DNA of 64,000 bases from Anthopleura xanthogrammica (GCA_964019055.1 OZ025209.1:6559071-6623070), one strand, 5' to 3'; shown: positions 10,120 through 23,930, counted from the first letter of the stretch. Made by a program: numbers and translations. The notes: generated from the letters alone by a model not told the origin.

Positions 10120-12282
10120 ATGGAGTCGTTTGTGTCTGAACTCGCACAGGAAGTTCGTTGTTCCTTGTGTAAGGACAGATTTATAGAGCCAAAGCTTTTA
10201 AAATGCTTTCATACGTATTGTAAAGCATGTATCAAGAGACATGCTGAGTTACAGACGGATGGAGAAGGTAATATCTTCAAGTGTCCCGAATGTTTGGCAG
10301 AAACTTCGCTTCCTTTACTAAACGATGTGGACGACCACAATCCAAGTCCTCTTCATACAAGAATCTTGAAGGTTCTGGAATTCGTAGAGAGTGACAAGGT
10401 TTGTTCAGTTTCTAAGAGTCATTCAACAGCGTCTTGGTACTGTTTTGATTGTAACTGCTCGCTGTGCAGTGACTGCGAATCCTACCATTCGTTGTTTACA
10501 AAAACTGACTACAATCATGAAATCGTTTCTCTTTCGAATTTGAGGAAAGAAGACATTGAGTTCATGCTGGCCAGAGAGGATAACTGCGTAGATCACGTTG
10601 GTTACAAACTGGACTTTTTCTGTCAAGACTGCACGGAGATTGTCTGCCTCGTGTGTATGACACGAGATCATTGTGATCACAAAACGATTCCAAATGAAAA
10701 GCGTTCGAAAACAGCTCGAGACTCTCTGGAAAACCACCTTGAAACGTTTGACGCACGGGAAGAAGAACTTTCTTCCCACCTTCAAGCTTTAAAGGACATT
10801 GCTGTTAAGACAAGAAAAGAAGGGGAAAGAACAATAGAAGAAGTCAAGAAGAAGGCAAAGGAAATCATTGAGAAAGTGCAACAAAAAGAGAGAGAATTGA
10901 TTGAGGAAATCCAAGGAAAAATTGAAAAGAATGAAGAAAGTAAAAAGGAAGTTCAGTGCATTCTTGATCAGAAGAAGAGCACGAAGAGATACATCACTCA
11001 GATGATTGAAAAAAAATTGCCGTCGAGCATGACAGAAAAAATTATGGAAATCAACGTTTATTCTGATGATATTGTAATCATGGAGATTCAGGATGAATCG
11101 CAAATGACATTGGTTGTGAGCGATGAGTACTCTAGGATACTGGATTCAGAATTCGGGATACTGGCCTCAAAACCGATGCCATGTAAGACTAGCACTTCGA
11201 AGTCTGAAAACGATGGAAAATCTGGTGCAAATGCAAAGGAATACAGTAGCAAAGCATTTCATTTCTCATGCAAAGAGGAAAATCCAGTACAAGGAAGAAA
11301 CGAAAAATCTGGTAGTTGGAAGGAAGTGCATAAAGATACGGATAAATATGGCCGCCAAAAAGAAGAGGCATCACTATTTGAAAGACCAAGATATCATGTT
11401 CGGAAGGATGATCATTCCAAAGATAAAGCTAAAGTATATGGTTACTATCGGCAATCTGATGAAAACTGCTCAGAAGAAACCAAAGCGGAAAAAAAGAAGG
11501 AAGTCTCTCACTCTGATGATGAGCAATGCAATAAACCTGAACCTAAAGAAGATGATTGGATATATAGAGATAAAAGCTACGAGCGCTGTAACCGGAGCTG
11601 CTCAGTAGAAACCAAGGCGGGGAAAATGGAGGAAGACTCTCACTCTGATGATGAGCAATGCAATAAACCTGAACCTAAAGAAGATGATTGGATATATAGA
11701 GATAAAAGCTACGAGCGCTGTAACCGGAGCTGCTCAGTAGAAACCAAGGCGGGGAAAAAGGAGGAAGTCTCTCACTCTGATGATGAGCAATGCAATAAAC
11801 CTGAACCTAAAGAAGATGATTGGATATATAGAGATAAAAGCTACGAGCGCTGTAACCGGAGCTGCTCAGTAGAAACCAAGGCGGGGAAAAAGGAGGAAGT
11901 CTCTCACTCTGATGATGAGCAATGCAATAAACCTGAACCTAAAGAAGATGATTGGATATATAGAGATAAAAGCTACGAGCGCTGTAACCGGAGCTGCTCA
12001 GTAGAAACCAAGGCGGGGAAAAAGGAGGAAGTCTCTCACTCTGATGATGAGCAATGCAATAAACCTGAACCTAAAGAAGATGATTGGATATATAGAGATA
12101 AAAGCTACGAGCGCTGTAACCGGAGCTACTCAGTAGAAACCAAGGCGGGGAAAAAGGAGGAAGTCTTTCACTCTAATGATGAGCAATGCAATAAACTTGA
12201 AGAAGATGATTGGATGGATGTGAAATGTAAAAAAACAAAAGAAAGAAAGAAAGCCGGAAAGAAAGAAGGAAAGAAAGAATAA
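10120..12282 (+). CDS. TRIM-like RING/B-box protein with tandem-repeat tail (copy 2, intact)
   Basis: Single-exon frame of 720 aa. A C3HC4 RING occupies residues 14-58 (Cys14, 17, 29, His31, Cys34, 37, 55, 58), as expected of an E3 ubiquitin ligase. B-box 1 lies at about 95-135. A canonical B-box 2 follows at 156-190 (Cys156, His159, Cys168, 171, 176, 179, His184, 187). A Lys/Glu-rich coiled coil spans about 200-300. There is no NHL or B30.2 domain. Instead residues from about 464 form six 44-residue acidic repeats with three Cys each, then a Lys-rich end. The start sits in GAAGAAAATGG, shared by all paralogs. It is the longest of five local paralogs. The fold is clear. Ligase activity and substrate are inference; a role in innate immunity is common in TRIMs but not shown here. 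Confidence 0.85.
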   Translation: MESFVSELAQEVRCSLCKDRFIEPKLLKCFHTYCKACIKRHAELQTDGEGNIFKCPECLAETSLPLLNDVDDHNPSPLHTRILKVLEFVESDKVCSVSKSHSTASWYCFDCNCSLCSDCESYHSLFTKTDYNHEIVSLSNLRKEDIEFMLAREDNCVDHVGYKLDFFCQDCTEIVCLVCMTRDHCDHKTIPNEKRSKTARDSLENHLETFDAREEELSSHLQALKDIAVKTRKEGERTIEEVKKKAKEIIEKVQQKERELIEEIQGKIEKNEESKKEVQCILDQKKSTKRYITQMIEKKLPSSMTEKIMEINVYSDDIVIMEIQDESQMTLVVSDEYSRILDSEFGILASKPMPCKTSTSKSENDGKSGANAKEYSSKAFHFSCKEENPVQGRNEKSGSWKEVHKDTDKYGRQKEEASLFERPRYHVRKDDHSKDKAKVYGYYRQSDENCSEETKAEKKKEVSHSDDEQCNKPEPKEDDWIYRDKSYERCNRSCSVETKAGKMEEDSHSDDEQCNKPEPKEDDWIYRDKSYERCNRSCSVETKAGKKEEVSHSDDEQCNKPEPKEDDWIYRDKSYERCNRSCSVETKAGKKEEVSHSDDEQCNKPEPKEDDWIYRDKSYERCNRSCSVETKAGKKEEVSHSDDEQCNKPEPKEDDWIYRDKSYERCNRSYSVETKAGKKEEVFHSNDEQCNKLEEDDWMDVKCKKTKERKKAGKKEGKKE
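11509..12200 (+). repeat. 132-bp coding tandem repeat, six units
   Basis: Units start at 11509, 11641, 11773, 11905, 12037 and 12169 (last partial), exactly 132 bp apart and nearly identical except the outer ones. Each encodes 44 residues containing EDDWIYRDKSYERC. The near identity implies recent expansion. Confidence 0.95.
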
Positions 12283-12627
12283 GAAACACTGAAAGCATCT
12301 ACTATGGTGCAAATCCCATCCCTCCGAAACACAAAACGTAAGAAATATAAAACGAAAGCCACCGACTAATGTGCAATGGCCGAAAAAAGTTAATCTCGAA
12401 AAAAATCTGTCTGAAGGCAGCTGGCCAAATTAGTTGGAATAGCCTAGCGGCTAATATATCTAAAACCCTAAAATAGGCACCTATTAGGCGCATTAGTCTA
12501 CTGTTTTATAGAATGGGCTTTCCCTCGCTAAGATTTTTTCCCGTTATCATTCTCGTTTCTTAATTAGTTTTTCTTGTTAATTTTCAACTGTTTTGTATGT
12601 TTTTAATTATTTACTCACTGGAAGTTT
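12283..12627 (+). other. presumed 3' UTR of TRIM copy 2
   Basis: The segment CAAATCCCATCC...CACAAAACGTAAGAAATATAAAAC (12310-12352) is also found after the tail of copy 3 near 26143-26187. The first AATAAA after the stop is the start of the tetranucleotide array at 12628. Confidence 0.5.
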
Positions 12628-15600
12628 AATAAATAAATAAATAAATGAATGAATGAATGAATGAATGAATGAATGAATGAATGAATGAATGAATGAATGA
12701 ATGAATGAATGAATGAATGAATGAATGAATGAATGAATGAATGAATGAATGAATGAATGAATGAATGAATGAATGAATGAATGAATGAATGAATGAATGA
12801 ATGAATGAATGAATGAATGAATGAATGAATGAATGAATGAATGAATGAATGAATGAATGAATGAATGAATGAATGAATAAATAAATGAATGAATAAATAA
12901 ATGAATGAATAAATAAATAAATGAATAAATGAATAAATGAATGAATGAATAAATGAATGAATAAATAAATAAATGAATAAATGAATAAATAAATAAATGA
13001 ATAAATGAATAAATGAATGAATGAATAAATGAATGAATGAATAAATGAATGAATAAATAAATAAATGAATAAATGAATAAATAAATAAATGAATGAATAA
13101 ATAAATAAATGAATAAATGAATGAATGAATAAATGAATGAATAAATAAATGAATGAATAAATGAATGAATGAATGAATGAATAAATAAATAAATGAATAA
13201 ATGAATGAATGAATAAATGAATGAATAAATAAATAAATGAATAAATGAATAAATAAATAAATGAATAAATGAATGAATGAATAAATGAATGAATGAATAA
13301 ATGAATGAATAAATAAATAAATGAATAAATGAATAAATAAATAAATGAATGAATAAATAAATAAATGAATAAATGAATAAATGAATGAATGAATAAATGA
13401 ATGAATAAATAAATGAATGAATAAATAAATGAATAAATAAATAAATGAATGAATAAATAAATAAATAAATGAATAAATGAATAAATAAATAAATGAATGA
13501 ATAAATAAATAAATGAATAAATGAATAAATGAATGAATGAATAAATGAATGAATAAATAAATGAATGAATAAATAAATGAATGAATAAATAAATGAATAA
13601 ATGAATAAATAAATGAATGAATAAATAAATGAATAAATGAATAAATAAATAAATAAATGAATAAATAAATGAATAAATAAATAAATGAATGAATAAATAA
13701 ATGAATGAATAAATAAATAAATGAATGAATGAATGAATAAATGAATGAATAAATAAATAAATGAATAAATAAATAAATGAATGAATAAATGAATGAATGA
13801 ATGAATGAATGAATGAATGAATGAATAAATAAATGAATAAATAAATAAATGAATGAATAAATGAATGAATGAATAAATAAATGAATAAATAAATGAATGA
13901 ATAAATAAATGAATGAATAAATGAATGAATGAATAAATAAATGAATAAATAAATGAATGAATAAATGAATAAATAAATGAATGAATAAATAAATGAATAA
14001 ATAAATAAATGAATAAATAAATAAATGAATGAATAAATGAATGAATGAATGAATGAATGAATGAATAAATAAATGAATAAATAAATAAATGAATGAATAA
14101 ATGAATGAATGAATGAATGAATGAATAAATAAATGAATAAATAAATAAATGAATGAATGAATGAATGAATAAATGAATGAATGAATGAATGAATGAATGA
14201 ATGAATGAATGAATGAATGAATGAATGAATAAATAAATGAATAAATAAATAAATGAATGAATAAATGAATGAATGAATAAATAAATGAATAAATAAATGA
14301 ATGAATAAATAAATGAATGAATAAATAAATGAATAAATAAATGAATGAATAAATAAATGAATGAATAAATAAATGAATGAATGAATGAATGAATGAATGA
14401 ATAAATAAATGAATAAATAAATAAATGAATGAATGAATGAATGAATGAATAAATAAATGAATAAATAAATAAATGAATGAATAAATAAATGAATAAATAA
14501 ATAAATGAATGAATAAATGAATGAATGAATGAATGAATGAATAAATAAATGAATAAATAAATAAATGAATGAATAAATGAATGAATAAATGAATGAATGA
14601 ATGAATAAATGAATGAATAAATGAATGAATGAATAAATAAATGAATGAATAAATGAATGAATAAATGAATGAATAAATGAATGAATGAATAAATAAATGA
14701 ATGAATGAATAAATGAATGAATAAATAAATGAATAAATAAATAAATGAATGAATGAATAAATAAATGAATGAATAAATAAATGAATAAATAAATAAATGA
14801 ATGAATGAATAAATGAATGAATGAATGAATGAATGAATGAATGAATGAATGAATAAATGAATGAATGAATGAATGAATGAATGAATGAATGAATGAATGA
14901 ATGAATGAATAAATGAATGAATAAATAAATAAATGAATGAATAAATAAATGAATAAATAAATAAATGAATGAATAAATAAATGAATGAATAAATAAATGA
15001 ATAAATAAATAAATGAATGAATAAATAAATGAATGAATAAATAAATGAATAAATAAATAAATGAATGAATAAATGAATGAATGAATAAATAAATGAATAA
15101 ATAAATGAATAAATAAATAAATGAATGAATAAATAAATGAATAAATAAATAAATGAATGAATGAATGAATGAATGAATAAATAAATGAATAAATAAATAA
15201 ATGAATGAATAAATAAATGAATAAATAAATAAATGAATAAATAAATGAATGAATGAATGAATGAATGAATAAATAAATGAATAAATAAATAAATGAATGA
15301 ATAAATGAATGAATGAATAAATAAATGAATAAATAAATAAATGAATGAATGAATGAATGAATGAATAAATAAATGAATAAATAAATAAATGAATGAATAA
15401 ATAAATGAATAAATAAATAAATGAATGAATAAATGAATGAATGAATGAATGAATGAATAAATAAATGAATAAATAAATAAATGAATGAATAAATGAATGA
15501 ATAAATGAATGAATGAATGAATGAATGAATGAATGAATGAATGAATGAATAAATGAATGAATGAATGAATGAATGAATGAATGAATGAATGAATGAATGA

Positions 15601-18600
15601 ATAAATAAATGAATAAATAAATAAATGAATGAATAAATGAATGAATGAATAAATAAATGAATAAATAAATGAATAAATAAATAAATGAATGAATAAATAA
15701 ATGAATAAATAAATAAATGAATGAATAAATAAATGAATAAATAAATAAATGAATGAATAAATGAATGAATGAATAAATAAATGAATAAATAAATGAATAA
15801 ATAAATAAATGAATGAATAAATAAATGAATAAATAAATAAATGAATGAATAAATGAATGAATAAATGAATAAATAAATGAATAAATAAATGAATAAATAA
15901 ATAAATGAATGAATAAATAAATGAATAAATAAATGAATGAATAAATAAATGAATGAATAAATAAATGAATAAATAAATAAATGAATGAATAAATGAATGA
16001 ATGAATAAATAAATGAATAAATAAATAAATGAATGAATAAATAAATGAATAAATAAATAAATGAATGAATAAATGAATGAATGAATAAATGAATAAATAA
16101 ATAAATGAATGAATAAATAAATGAATAAATAAATAAATGAATGAATAAATGAATGAATAAATGAATGAATGAATAAATAAATGAATAAATAAATGAATGA
16201 ATAAATAAATGAATAAATAAATAAATGAATGAATAAATGAATGAATAAATAAATGAATGAATAAATAAATGAATAAATAAATGAATGAATAAATAAATGA
16301 ATGAATAAATAAATGAATAAATAAATAAATGAATGAATAAATGAATGAATGAATAAATAAATGAATAAATAAATAAATGAATGAATAAATAAATGAATAA
16401 ATAAATAAATGAATGAATAAATGAATGAATGAATAAATGAATGAATGAATGAATGAATGAATAAATGAATGAATGAATAAATGAATGAATAAATGAATGA
16501 ATGAATAAATAAATGAATAAATAAATGAATAAATAAATAAATGAATGAATAAATAAATGAATAAATAAATAAATGAATGAATAAATGAATGAATAAATGA
16601 ATGAATGAATGAATAAATAAATGAATAAATAAATGAATAAATAAATAAATGAATAAATGAATGAATGAATGAATAAATGAATGAATGAATGAATGAATAA
16701 ATAAATAAATGAATGAATAAATAAATGAATGAATAAATAAATGAATAAATAAATGAATGAATAAATAAATGAATGAATAAATAAATGAATGAATAAATAA
16801 ATGAATGAATAAATAAATGAATGAATAAATGAATGAATGAATAAATAAATGAATGAATAAATAAATGAATGAATAAATAAATGAATAAATAAATAAATGA
16901 ATGAATAAATGAATGAATGAATAAATAAATGAATAAATAAATAAATGAATGAATAAATAAATGAATAAATAAATAAATGAATGAATAAATGAATGAATGA
17001 ATAAATAAATGAATAAATAAATAAATGAATGAATAAATGAATGAATGAATAAATAAATGAATAAATAAATAAATGAATGAATAAATGAATGAATGAATAA
17101 ATAAATGAATAAATAAATGAATAAATAAATAAATGAATGAATAAATAAATGAATAAATAAATAAATGAATGAATAAATGAATGAATAAATGAATGAATGA
17201 ATAAATAAATGAATAAATAAATGAATGAATAAATAAATGAATGAATAAATAAATGAATGAATAAATAAATGAATAAATGAATGAATAAATGAATGAATGA
17301 ATAAATAAATGAATAAATAAATGAATAAATAAATAAATAAATGAATAAATAAATAAATGAATGAATAAATGAATGAATAAATGAATGAATGAAGAAATAA
17401 ATGAAGAAATAAATGAATGAATAAATGAATGAATGAATAAATAAATGAATAAATAAATGAATGAATAAATGAATGAATGAATAAATAAATGAATAAATAA
17501 ATGAATGAATAAATAAATGAATAAATAAATGAATGAATAAATAAATGAATGAATAAATAAATGAATAAATGAATGAATGAATAAATAAATGAATAAATAA
17601 ATGAATGAATGAATAAATAAATGAATAAATAAATAAATGAATGAATAAATAAATGAATAAATAAATGAATGAATAAATAAATGAATAAATAAATGAATGA
17701 ATGAATAAATAAATGAATAAATAAATAAATGAATGAATAAATGAATGAATGAATAAATAAATGAATAAATAAATAAATGAATGAATAAATGAATGAATGA
17801 ATAAATAAATGAATAAATAAATGAATAAATAAATAAATGAATGAATAAATAAATGAATAAATAAATAAATGAATAAATAAATAAATGAATGAATAAATGA
17901 ATGAATAAATGAATGAATGAATAAATAAATGAATAAATAAATGAATGAATAAATAAATGAATGAATAAATAAATGAATGAATAAATAAATGAATAAATAA
18001 ATAAATGAATGAATAAATGAATGAATGAATAAATAAATGAATAAATAAATAAATGAATGAATAAATAAATGAATAAATAAATAAATGAATGAATAAATGA
18101 ATGAATAAATGAATGAATGAATAAATAAATGAATAAATAAATGAATGAATAAATGAATGAATGAATGAATAAATAAATGAATAAATAAATGAATAAATAA
18201 ATAAATGAATAAATGAATGAATGAATGAATAAATGAATGAATGAATGAATGAATAAATAAATAAATGAATGAATAAATAAATGAATGAATAAATAAATGA
18301 ATAAATAAATGAATGAATAAATAAATGAATGAATAAATAAATGAATGAATAAATAAATGAATGAATAAATAAATGAATGAATAAATGAATGAATGAATAA
18401 ATAAATGAATGAATAAATAAATGAATGAATAAATAAATGAATAAATAAATAAATGAATGAATAAATGAATGAATGAATAAATAAATGAATAAATAAATAA
18501 ATGAATGAATAAATAAATGAATAAATAAATAAATGAATGAATAAATGAATGAATGAATAAATAAATGAATAAATAAATAAATGAATGAATAAATGAATGA

Positions 18601-21162
18601 ATGAATAAATAAATGAATAAATAAATAAATGAATGAATAAATGAATGAATGAATAAATAAATGAATAAATAAATGAATAAATAAATAAATGAATGAATAA
18701 ATAAATGAATAAATAAATAAATGAATGAATAAATGAATGAATAAATGAATGAATGAATAAATAAATGAATAAATAAATGAATGAATAAATAAATGAATGA
18801 ATAAATAAATGAATGAATAAATAAATGAATAAATAAATAAATGAATGAATAAATGAATGAATGAATAAATAAATGAATAAATAAATGAATAAATAAATAA
18901 ATAAATGAATAAATAAATAAATGAATGAATAAATGAATGAATAAATGAATGAATGAATAAATAAATGAAGAAATAAATGAATGAATAAATGAATGAATGA
19001 ATAAATAAATGAATAAATAAATGAATGAATAAATGAATGAATGAATAAATAAATGAATAAATAAATGAATGAATAAATAAATGAATAAATAAATGAATGA
19101 ATAAATAAATGAATGAATAAATAAATGAATAAATGAATGAATGAATAAATAAATGAATAAATAAATGAATGAATGAATAAATAAATGAATAAATAAATAA
19201 ATGAATGAATAAATAAATGAATAAATAAATGAATGAATAAATAAATGAATAAATAAATGAATGAATGAATAAATAAATGAATAAATAAATAAATGAATGA
19301 ATAAATGAATGAATGAATAAATAAATGAATAAATAAATAAATGAATGAATAAATGAATGAATGAATAAATAAATGAATAAATAAATGAATAAATAAATAA
19401 ATGAATGAATAAATAAATGAATAAATAAATAAATGAATGAATAAATGAATGAATAAATGAATGAATGAATAAATAAATGAATAAATAAATGAATGAATAA
19501 ATAAATGAATGAATAAATAAATGAATGAATAAATAAATGAATAAATAAATAAATGAATGAATAAATGAATGAATGAATAAATAAATGAATAAATAAATAA
19601 ATGAATGAATAAATAAATGAATAAATAAATAAATGAATGAATAAATGAATGAATAAATGAATGAATGAATAAATAAATGAATAAATAAATGAATGAATAA
19701 ATGAATGAATGAATAAATAAATGAATAAATAAATGAATGAATAAATGAATGAATGAATAAATAAATGAATAAATAAATGAATGAATAAATGAATGAATGA
19801 ATAAATAAATGAATGAATAAATGAATGAATAAATAAATGAATGAATAAATGAATGAATGAATAAATAAATGAATGAATAAATGAATGAATAAATAAATGA
19901 ATGAATAAATAAATGAATAAATAAATAAATGAATGAATGAATAAATAAATGAATAAATAAATAAATGAATGAATAAATGAATGAATGAATAAATAAATGA
20001 ATAAATAAATGAATAAATAAATAAATGAATAAATAAATAAATGAATAAATAAATAAATGAATGAATAAATGAATGAATAAATAAATGAATGAATAAATAA
20101 ATGAATGAATAAATAAATGAATAAATAAATAAATGAATGAATAAATGAATGAATGAATAAATAAATGAATAAATAAATGAATAAATAAATAAATGAATGA
20201 ATAAATAAATGAATAAATAAATAAATGAATGAATAAATGAATGAATAAATGAATGAATGAATAAATAAATGAATGAATAAATGAATGAATGAATAAATAA
20301 ATGAATGAATAAATGAATGAATAAATAAATGAATGAATAAATAAATGAATGAATAAATAAATGAATGAATAAATGAATGAATAAATAAATGAATGAATAA
20401 ATAAATGAATAAATAAATAAATGAATGAATAAATGAATGAATAAATGAATGAATGAATAAATAAATGAATAAATAAATGAATGAATAAATAAATGAATGA
20501 ATAAATGAATGAATAAATAAATGAATGAATAAATAAATGAATAAATAAATAAATAAATGAATGAATAAATAAATGAATAAATAAATAAATGAATGAATAA
20601 ATGAATGAATGAATAAATAAATGAATAAATGAATGAATAAATAAATAAATGAATGAATAAATAAATGAATAAATAAATAAATGAATGAATAAATGAATGA
20701 ATAAATGAATGAATGAATAAATAAATGAATAAATAAATGAATGAATAAATGAATGAATGAATGAATGAATGAATGAATGAATGAATGAATGAATGAATGA
20801 ATGAATGAATGAATGAATGAATGAATGAATGAATGAATGAATGAATGAATGAATGAATGAATGAATGAATGAATGAATGAATGAATGAATGAATGAATGA
20901 ATGAATGAATGAATGAATGAATGAATGAATGAATGAATGAATGAATGAATGAATGAATGAATGAATGAATGAATGAATGAATGAATGAATGAATGAATGA
21001 ATGAATGAATGAATGAATGAATGAATGAATGAATGAATGAATGAATGAATGAATGAATGAATGAATGAATGAATGAATGAATGAATGAATGAATGAATGA
21101 ATGAATGAATGAATGAATGAATGAATGAATGAATGAATGAATGAATGAATAAATAAATAAAT
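12628..21162. repeat. 8.5-kb (ATGA/ATAA)n tetranucleotide array
   Basis: The plus strand is built almost only of ATGA and ATAA units, with no C at all. Four AATA units lead into about 58 pure ATGA units (to 12876). Next comes an 7.9-kb mixed core, then 100 pure ATGA units (20749-21148), then a few ATAA units. Within the core the order ATAA x2, ATGA, ATAA x3, ATGA x2, ATAA, ATGA x3 (48 bp) recurs, for example at 15601-15648 and 16953-17000. Only about three units near 17394, 17405 and 18968 show another change (AAT to AAG). The continuous minus-strand frame of FIHS/FIYL tetrapeptides is a consequence of the repeat. Confidence 0.97.
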
Positions 21163-21746
21163 GTAAAGGTACATAGGAATGATTTATTTGATTGACAGTA
21201 GTCTATTTCCCATTAACCTGTTGTGCCTTTTGAACATGTCTAGATCTGTGTCTGGCAATAAATGAAAATTGCCTGTGTTGTTTTTATGGAATATCAGCAA
21301 GTAGGAAATCATTGTATACTGACATTTAAACCATGCAGTATAGATATTCACAAGTGGTTGTTAGTTATTTAGAAAGATTTGTTGTATGTCATGTCTAGTT
21401 TTTCATTAATTTGATGATAAGACACAAAATATTGCCTCATCCCATGTGCTCTCAGTGCGTTCGCAATGTTTGAGATGGATTATATGTGCTTTTTTTAGAA
21501 CAAGCCGGCTAGGCACAGGCTTCATTGAGTGGGTGTAGTGGAGGCCCGTAGGCTGGGGTGCGCGGACGGGGGATTTTTGGCGTTTTGTAAGGATTGATGT
21601 GATAGTGAAATGTTGATTTGCTCATAACAGGAGCCAATTATTCACGAACGCACTCCCCCAGCTCCGAAAGCACGCTACGTAGTGTTTGTGTGTTTTGTTT
21701 GTTTTTTCCTTTCGTGTAAGTGCTTTCAGGTATTTCCAAGATCTAC
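21163..21746. other. intergenic, no gene seen
   Basis: No gene, RNA or repeat boundary recognised. Confidence 0.4.
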
Positions 21747-21947
21747 AATAGACCTCATCGGCTTGGGTGTAATGTTGTCCCATTTCAGACCACGTGTCAT
21801 TCCCCAGAGTATCATTTCATTGTTTAACGGTTGCGCATGAGAAGATACATGAATATGGATACAACTCAAACAAAGAATCTTATTCTCAAGAGAATGACAC
21901 GTGGTCTGAAATGGGACAACATTACACCCAAGCCGATGAGGTCTATT
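21747..21947. mobile_element. MITE with 55-bp perfect inverted repeats
   Basis: AATAGACCTCATCGGCTTGG at 21747 and its exact complement ending at 21947 begin arms of about 55 bp with no mismatch seen (21747-21801 and 21893-21947). Degenerate relatives occur near 48283-48320, 53195-53255 and 57297-57340. The perfect arms suggest a recent insertion. Confidence 0.9.
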
Positions 21948-22436
21948 AAAGAGTTTATCGCAAAAAAACAACCACTGCATCGACATCAGCATATCCTGTA
22001 TAGCCAATAATTCTAATAAAGATCTTTACTCCATTACTGTAAGCTGTGTAGTTGTTTTCATGTCGTTCCGATGTGTATTTTTAGCGAGTATTTATGAAGC
22101 GAATTTGTTTGCCGTTATCAAAATGTTGTAAACACAGACTTACCAGGAGCTCATGATCTAAATATCTCTTCACTAAAACTTTAAAAAGGGAAAAAGGAAA
22201 AGCTAAACTTGAATTGCTTGTCAAGGGAAAGCAGTCAGACAACACGTGGGATTGCAAAATTCAAAAAATATCAACATAAAAAACACTTATAGATACTGTA
22301 ATCAAATGCATATCAATTAAACTCACCAAAAACAAGATGTGAAAAAAGAAGAGAAAAACGTTTTAATTTTCATTGTTCCATGGGAATTATGCGTTTGGGA
22401 TACCTGTGGTGGATCGAATTCCGGTAAGATAAGAAC
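21948..22436 (+). other. 5' flank of TRIM copy 3
   Basis: From about 22160 it matches the flank of copy 1 near 6880-7110. From 22270 it also matches 35630-35775 before copy 5 (ATCAATTAAACTCACCAAAA and TGTGGTGGATCGAATTCC). A promoter shared by the family probably lies here, but no core element is obvious. Confidence 0.45.
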
Positions 22437-23455
22437 ATGGAGTCGTTTGTATCTGAACTCGCACAGGAAGTTCGTTGTTCCTTGTGTAAGGACAGATTTA
22501 TAGAGCCAAAGCTTTTAAAATGCTTTCATACGTATTGTAAAGCGTGTATCAAGAGACATGCTGAGTTACAGACGGATGGAGAAGGTAATATCTTCAAGTG
22601 TCCCGAATGTTTGTCGGAAACTTCGCTTCCTGAACTAAACGATGTGGACGACCTCAATCCAAGTCCTCTTCATACAAGATTCTTGAAGGTTCTGGAATTC
22701 GTAGAGAGTGACAAGGTTTGTTCAGTTTCTAAGAGTCATTCAACAGCGTCTTGGTACTGTTTTGATTGTAACTGCTCGCTGTGCAGTGACTGCCAATCCT
22801 ACCATTCGCTGTTTACAAAAATTGACTACAATCATGAAATCGTTTCTCTGTCGAATTTGAGGAAAGAAGACGTTGAGTTCATGCTGGCCAGAGAGGATAA
22901 CTGCGTTGATCACGTTGGTTACAAACTGGACTTTTTCTGTCAAGAATGCACGGAGATTGTCTGCCTCGTGTGTATGACACGAGATCATTGTGATCACAAA
23001 ACGATTCCAAATGAAAAGCGTTCGAAAACAGCTCGTGCCTCTCTGGAAGACCACCTTGAAACGTTTGACACACGGGAAGAAGAACTTTCTTCCCACCTTC
23101 AAGCTTTAGAGGACATTGCTGTTAAGACAAAAAAAGAAGGGGAAAGAACAATAGAAGAAGTCAAGAAGAAGGCAAAGGAAATCATTGAGAAAGTGCAACA
23201 AAAAGAGAGAGAATTGATTGAGGAAATCTAAGGAAAAATTGAAAAGAATGAAGAAAGTAAGAAGAAAGTTCAGTGTATCCTTGATGAGAAGAAGAGCACT
23301 GACGAAGAGATACATCAATCAGATGATTGAAAAAAAATTGCCGTCGAGCATGACAGAAAAAATTATGGAAATCAACGTTTATTCTGATGATACTGTAATC
23401 ATGGAGATTCAGGATGACTCCCAAATGACATTCGTTGTGAGCGAAGAGTACTCTA

Positions 23456-23590
23456 CAGGGACCGCGGAGCGTAATTTTGATTGGGGGGGCTAACGACCAC
23501 CAAATACTGGAAGACCTAGGTGGTTTGGGGGCATGCTCCCATTATTAGGGGGGCTATAGCCCCCCAGCCCACCCTGCTCCGCGGTCCCTG
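23456..23590. mobile_element. 135-bp MITE in TRIM copy 3
   Basis: The left end CAGGGACCGCGGAGC and right end GCTCCGCGGTCCCTG are perfect inverted repeats flanked by CTCTA on both sides (23451-23455 and 23591-23595). The target in intact copy 2 has a single CTCTA. The termini resemble hAT elements with short target duplications; the superfamily is uncertain. Confidence 0.9.
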
Positions 23591-23930
23591 CTCTAATATG
23601 CTGAATGCAGAATTCGGGATACTGCCCTCAAAACCTATGCCATGTAAGACCCACACTTCGAAGTCTGAAAACGATGGAAAATATGGTCCAAAAGAAAAGG
23701 AATGCAGTAGCAAAGCATTCTTTGGCAAAGAAGAAACTCGAGTACGAGAAAAAAAGGAACAATCCGGTAGTTGCGGAAACTTCATTAAGGATATTGAGAG
23801 TAAGGATAAATACCCAGAAACTGAATGGATTGGAGTCGGTAAACATACCGATGTATGTGAGAAGAAGAAAAAGGCGTCACTATTTGAAAAACAAAGATAT
23901 TATGTTCGGGAGGATAAATGCGAAGATAGC

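Noticed and set aside
10423..10785. Minus-strand frames inside TRIM copies 2, 3 and 5
   Set aside because: Antisense shadows of the RING/B-box coding region, reproduced in each paralog at the same position.
12607..21174. Minus-strand open frame of 2855 codons (FIHS/FIYL repeats)
   Set aside because: Produced by the tetranucleotide array: three 4-bp units make four codons without a stop. There is no gene structure, start context or flanking domain.
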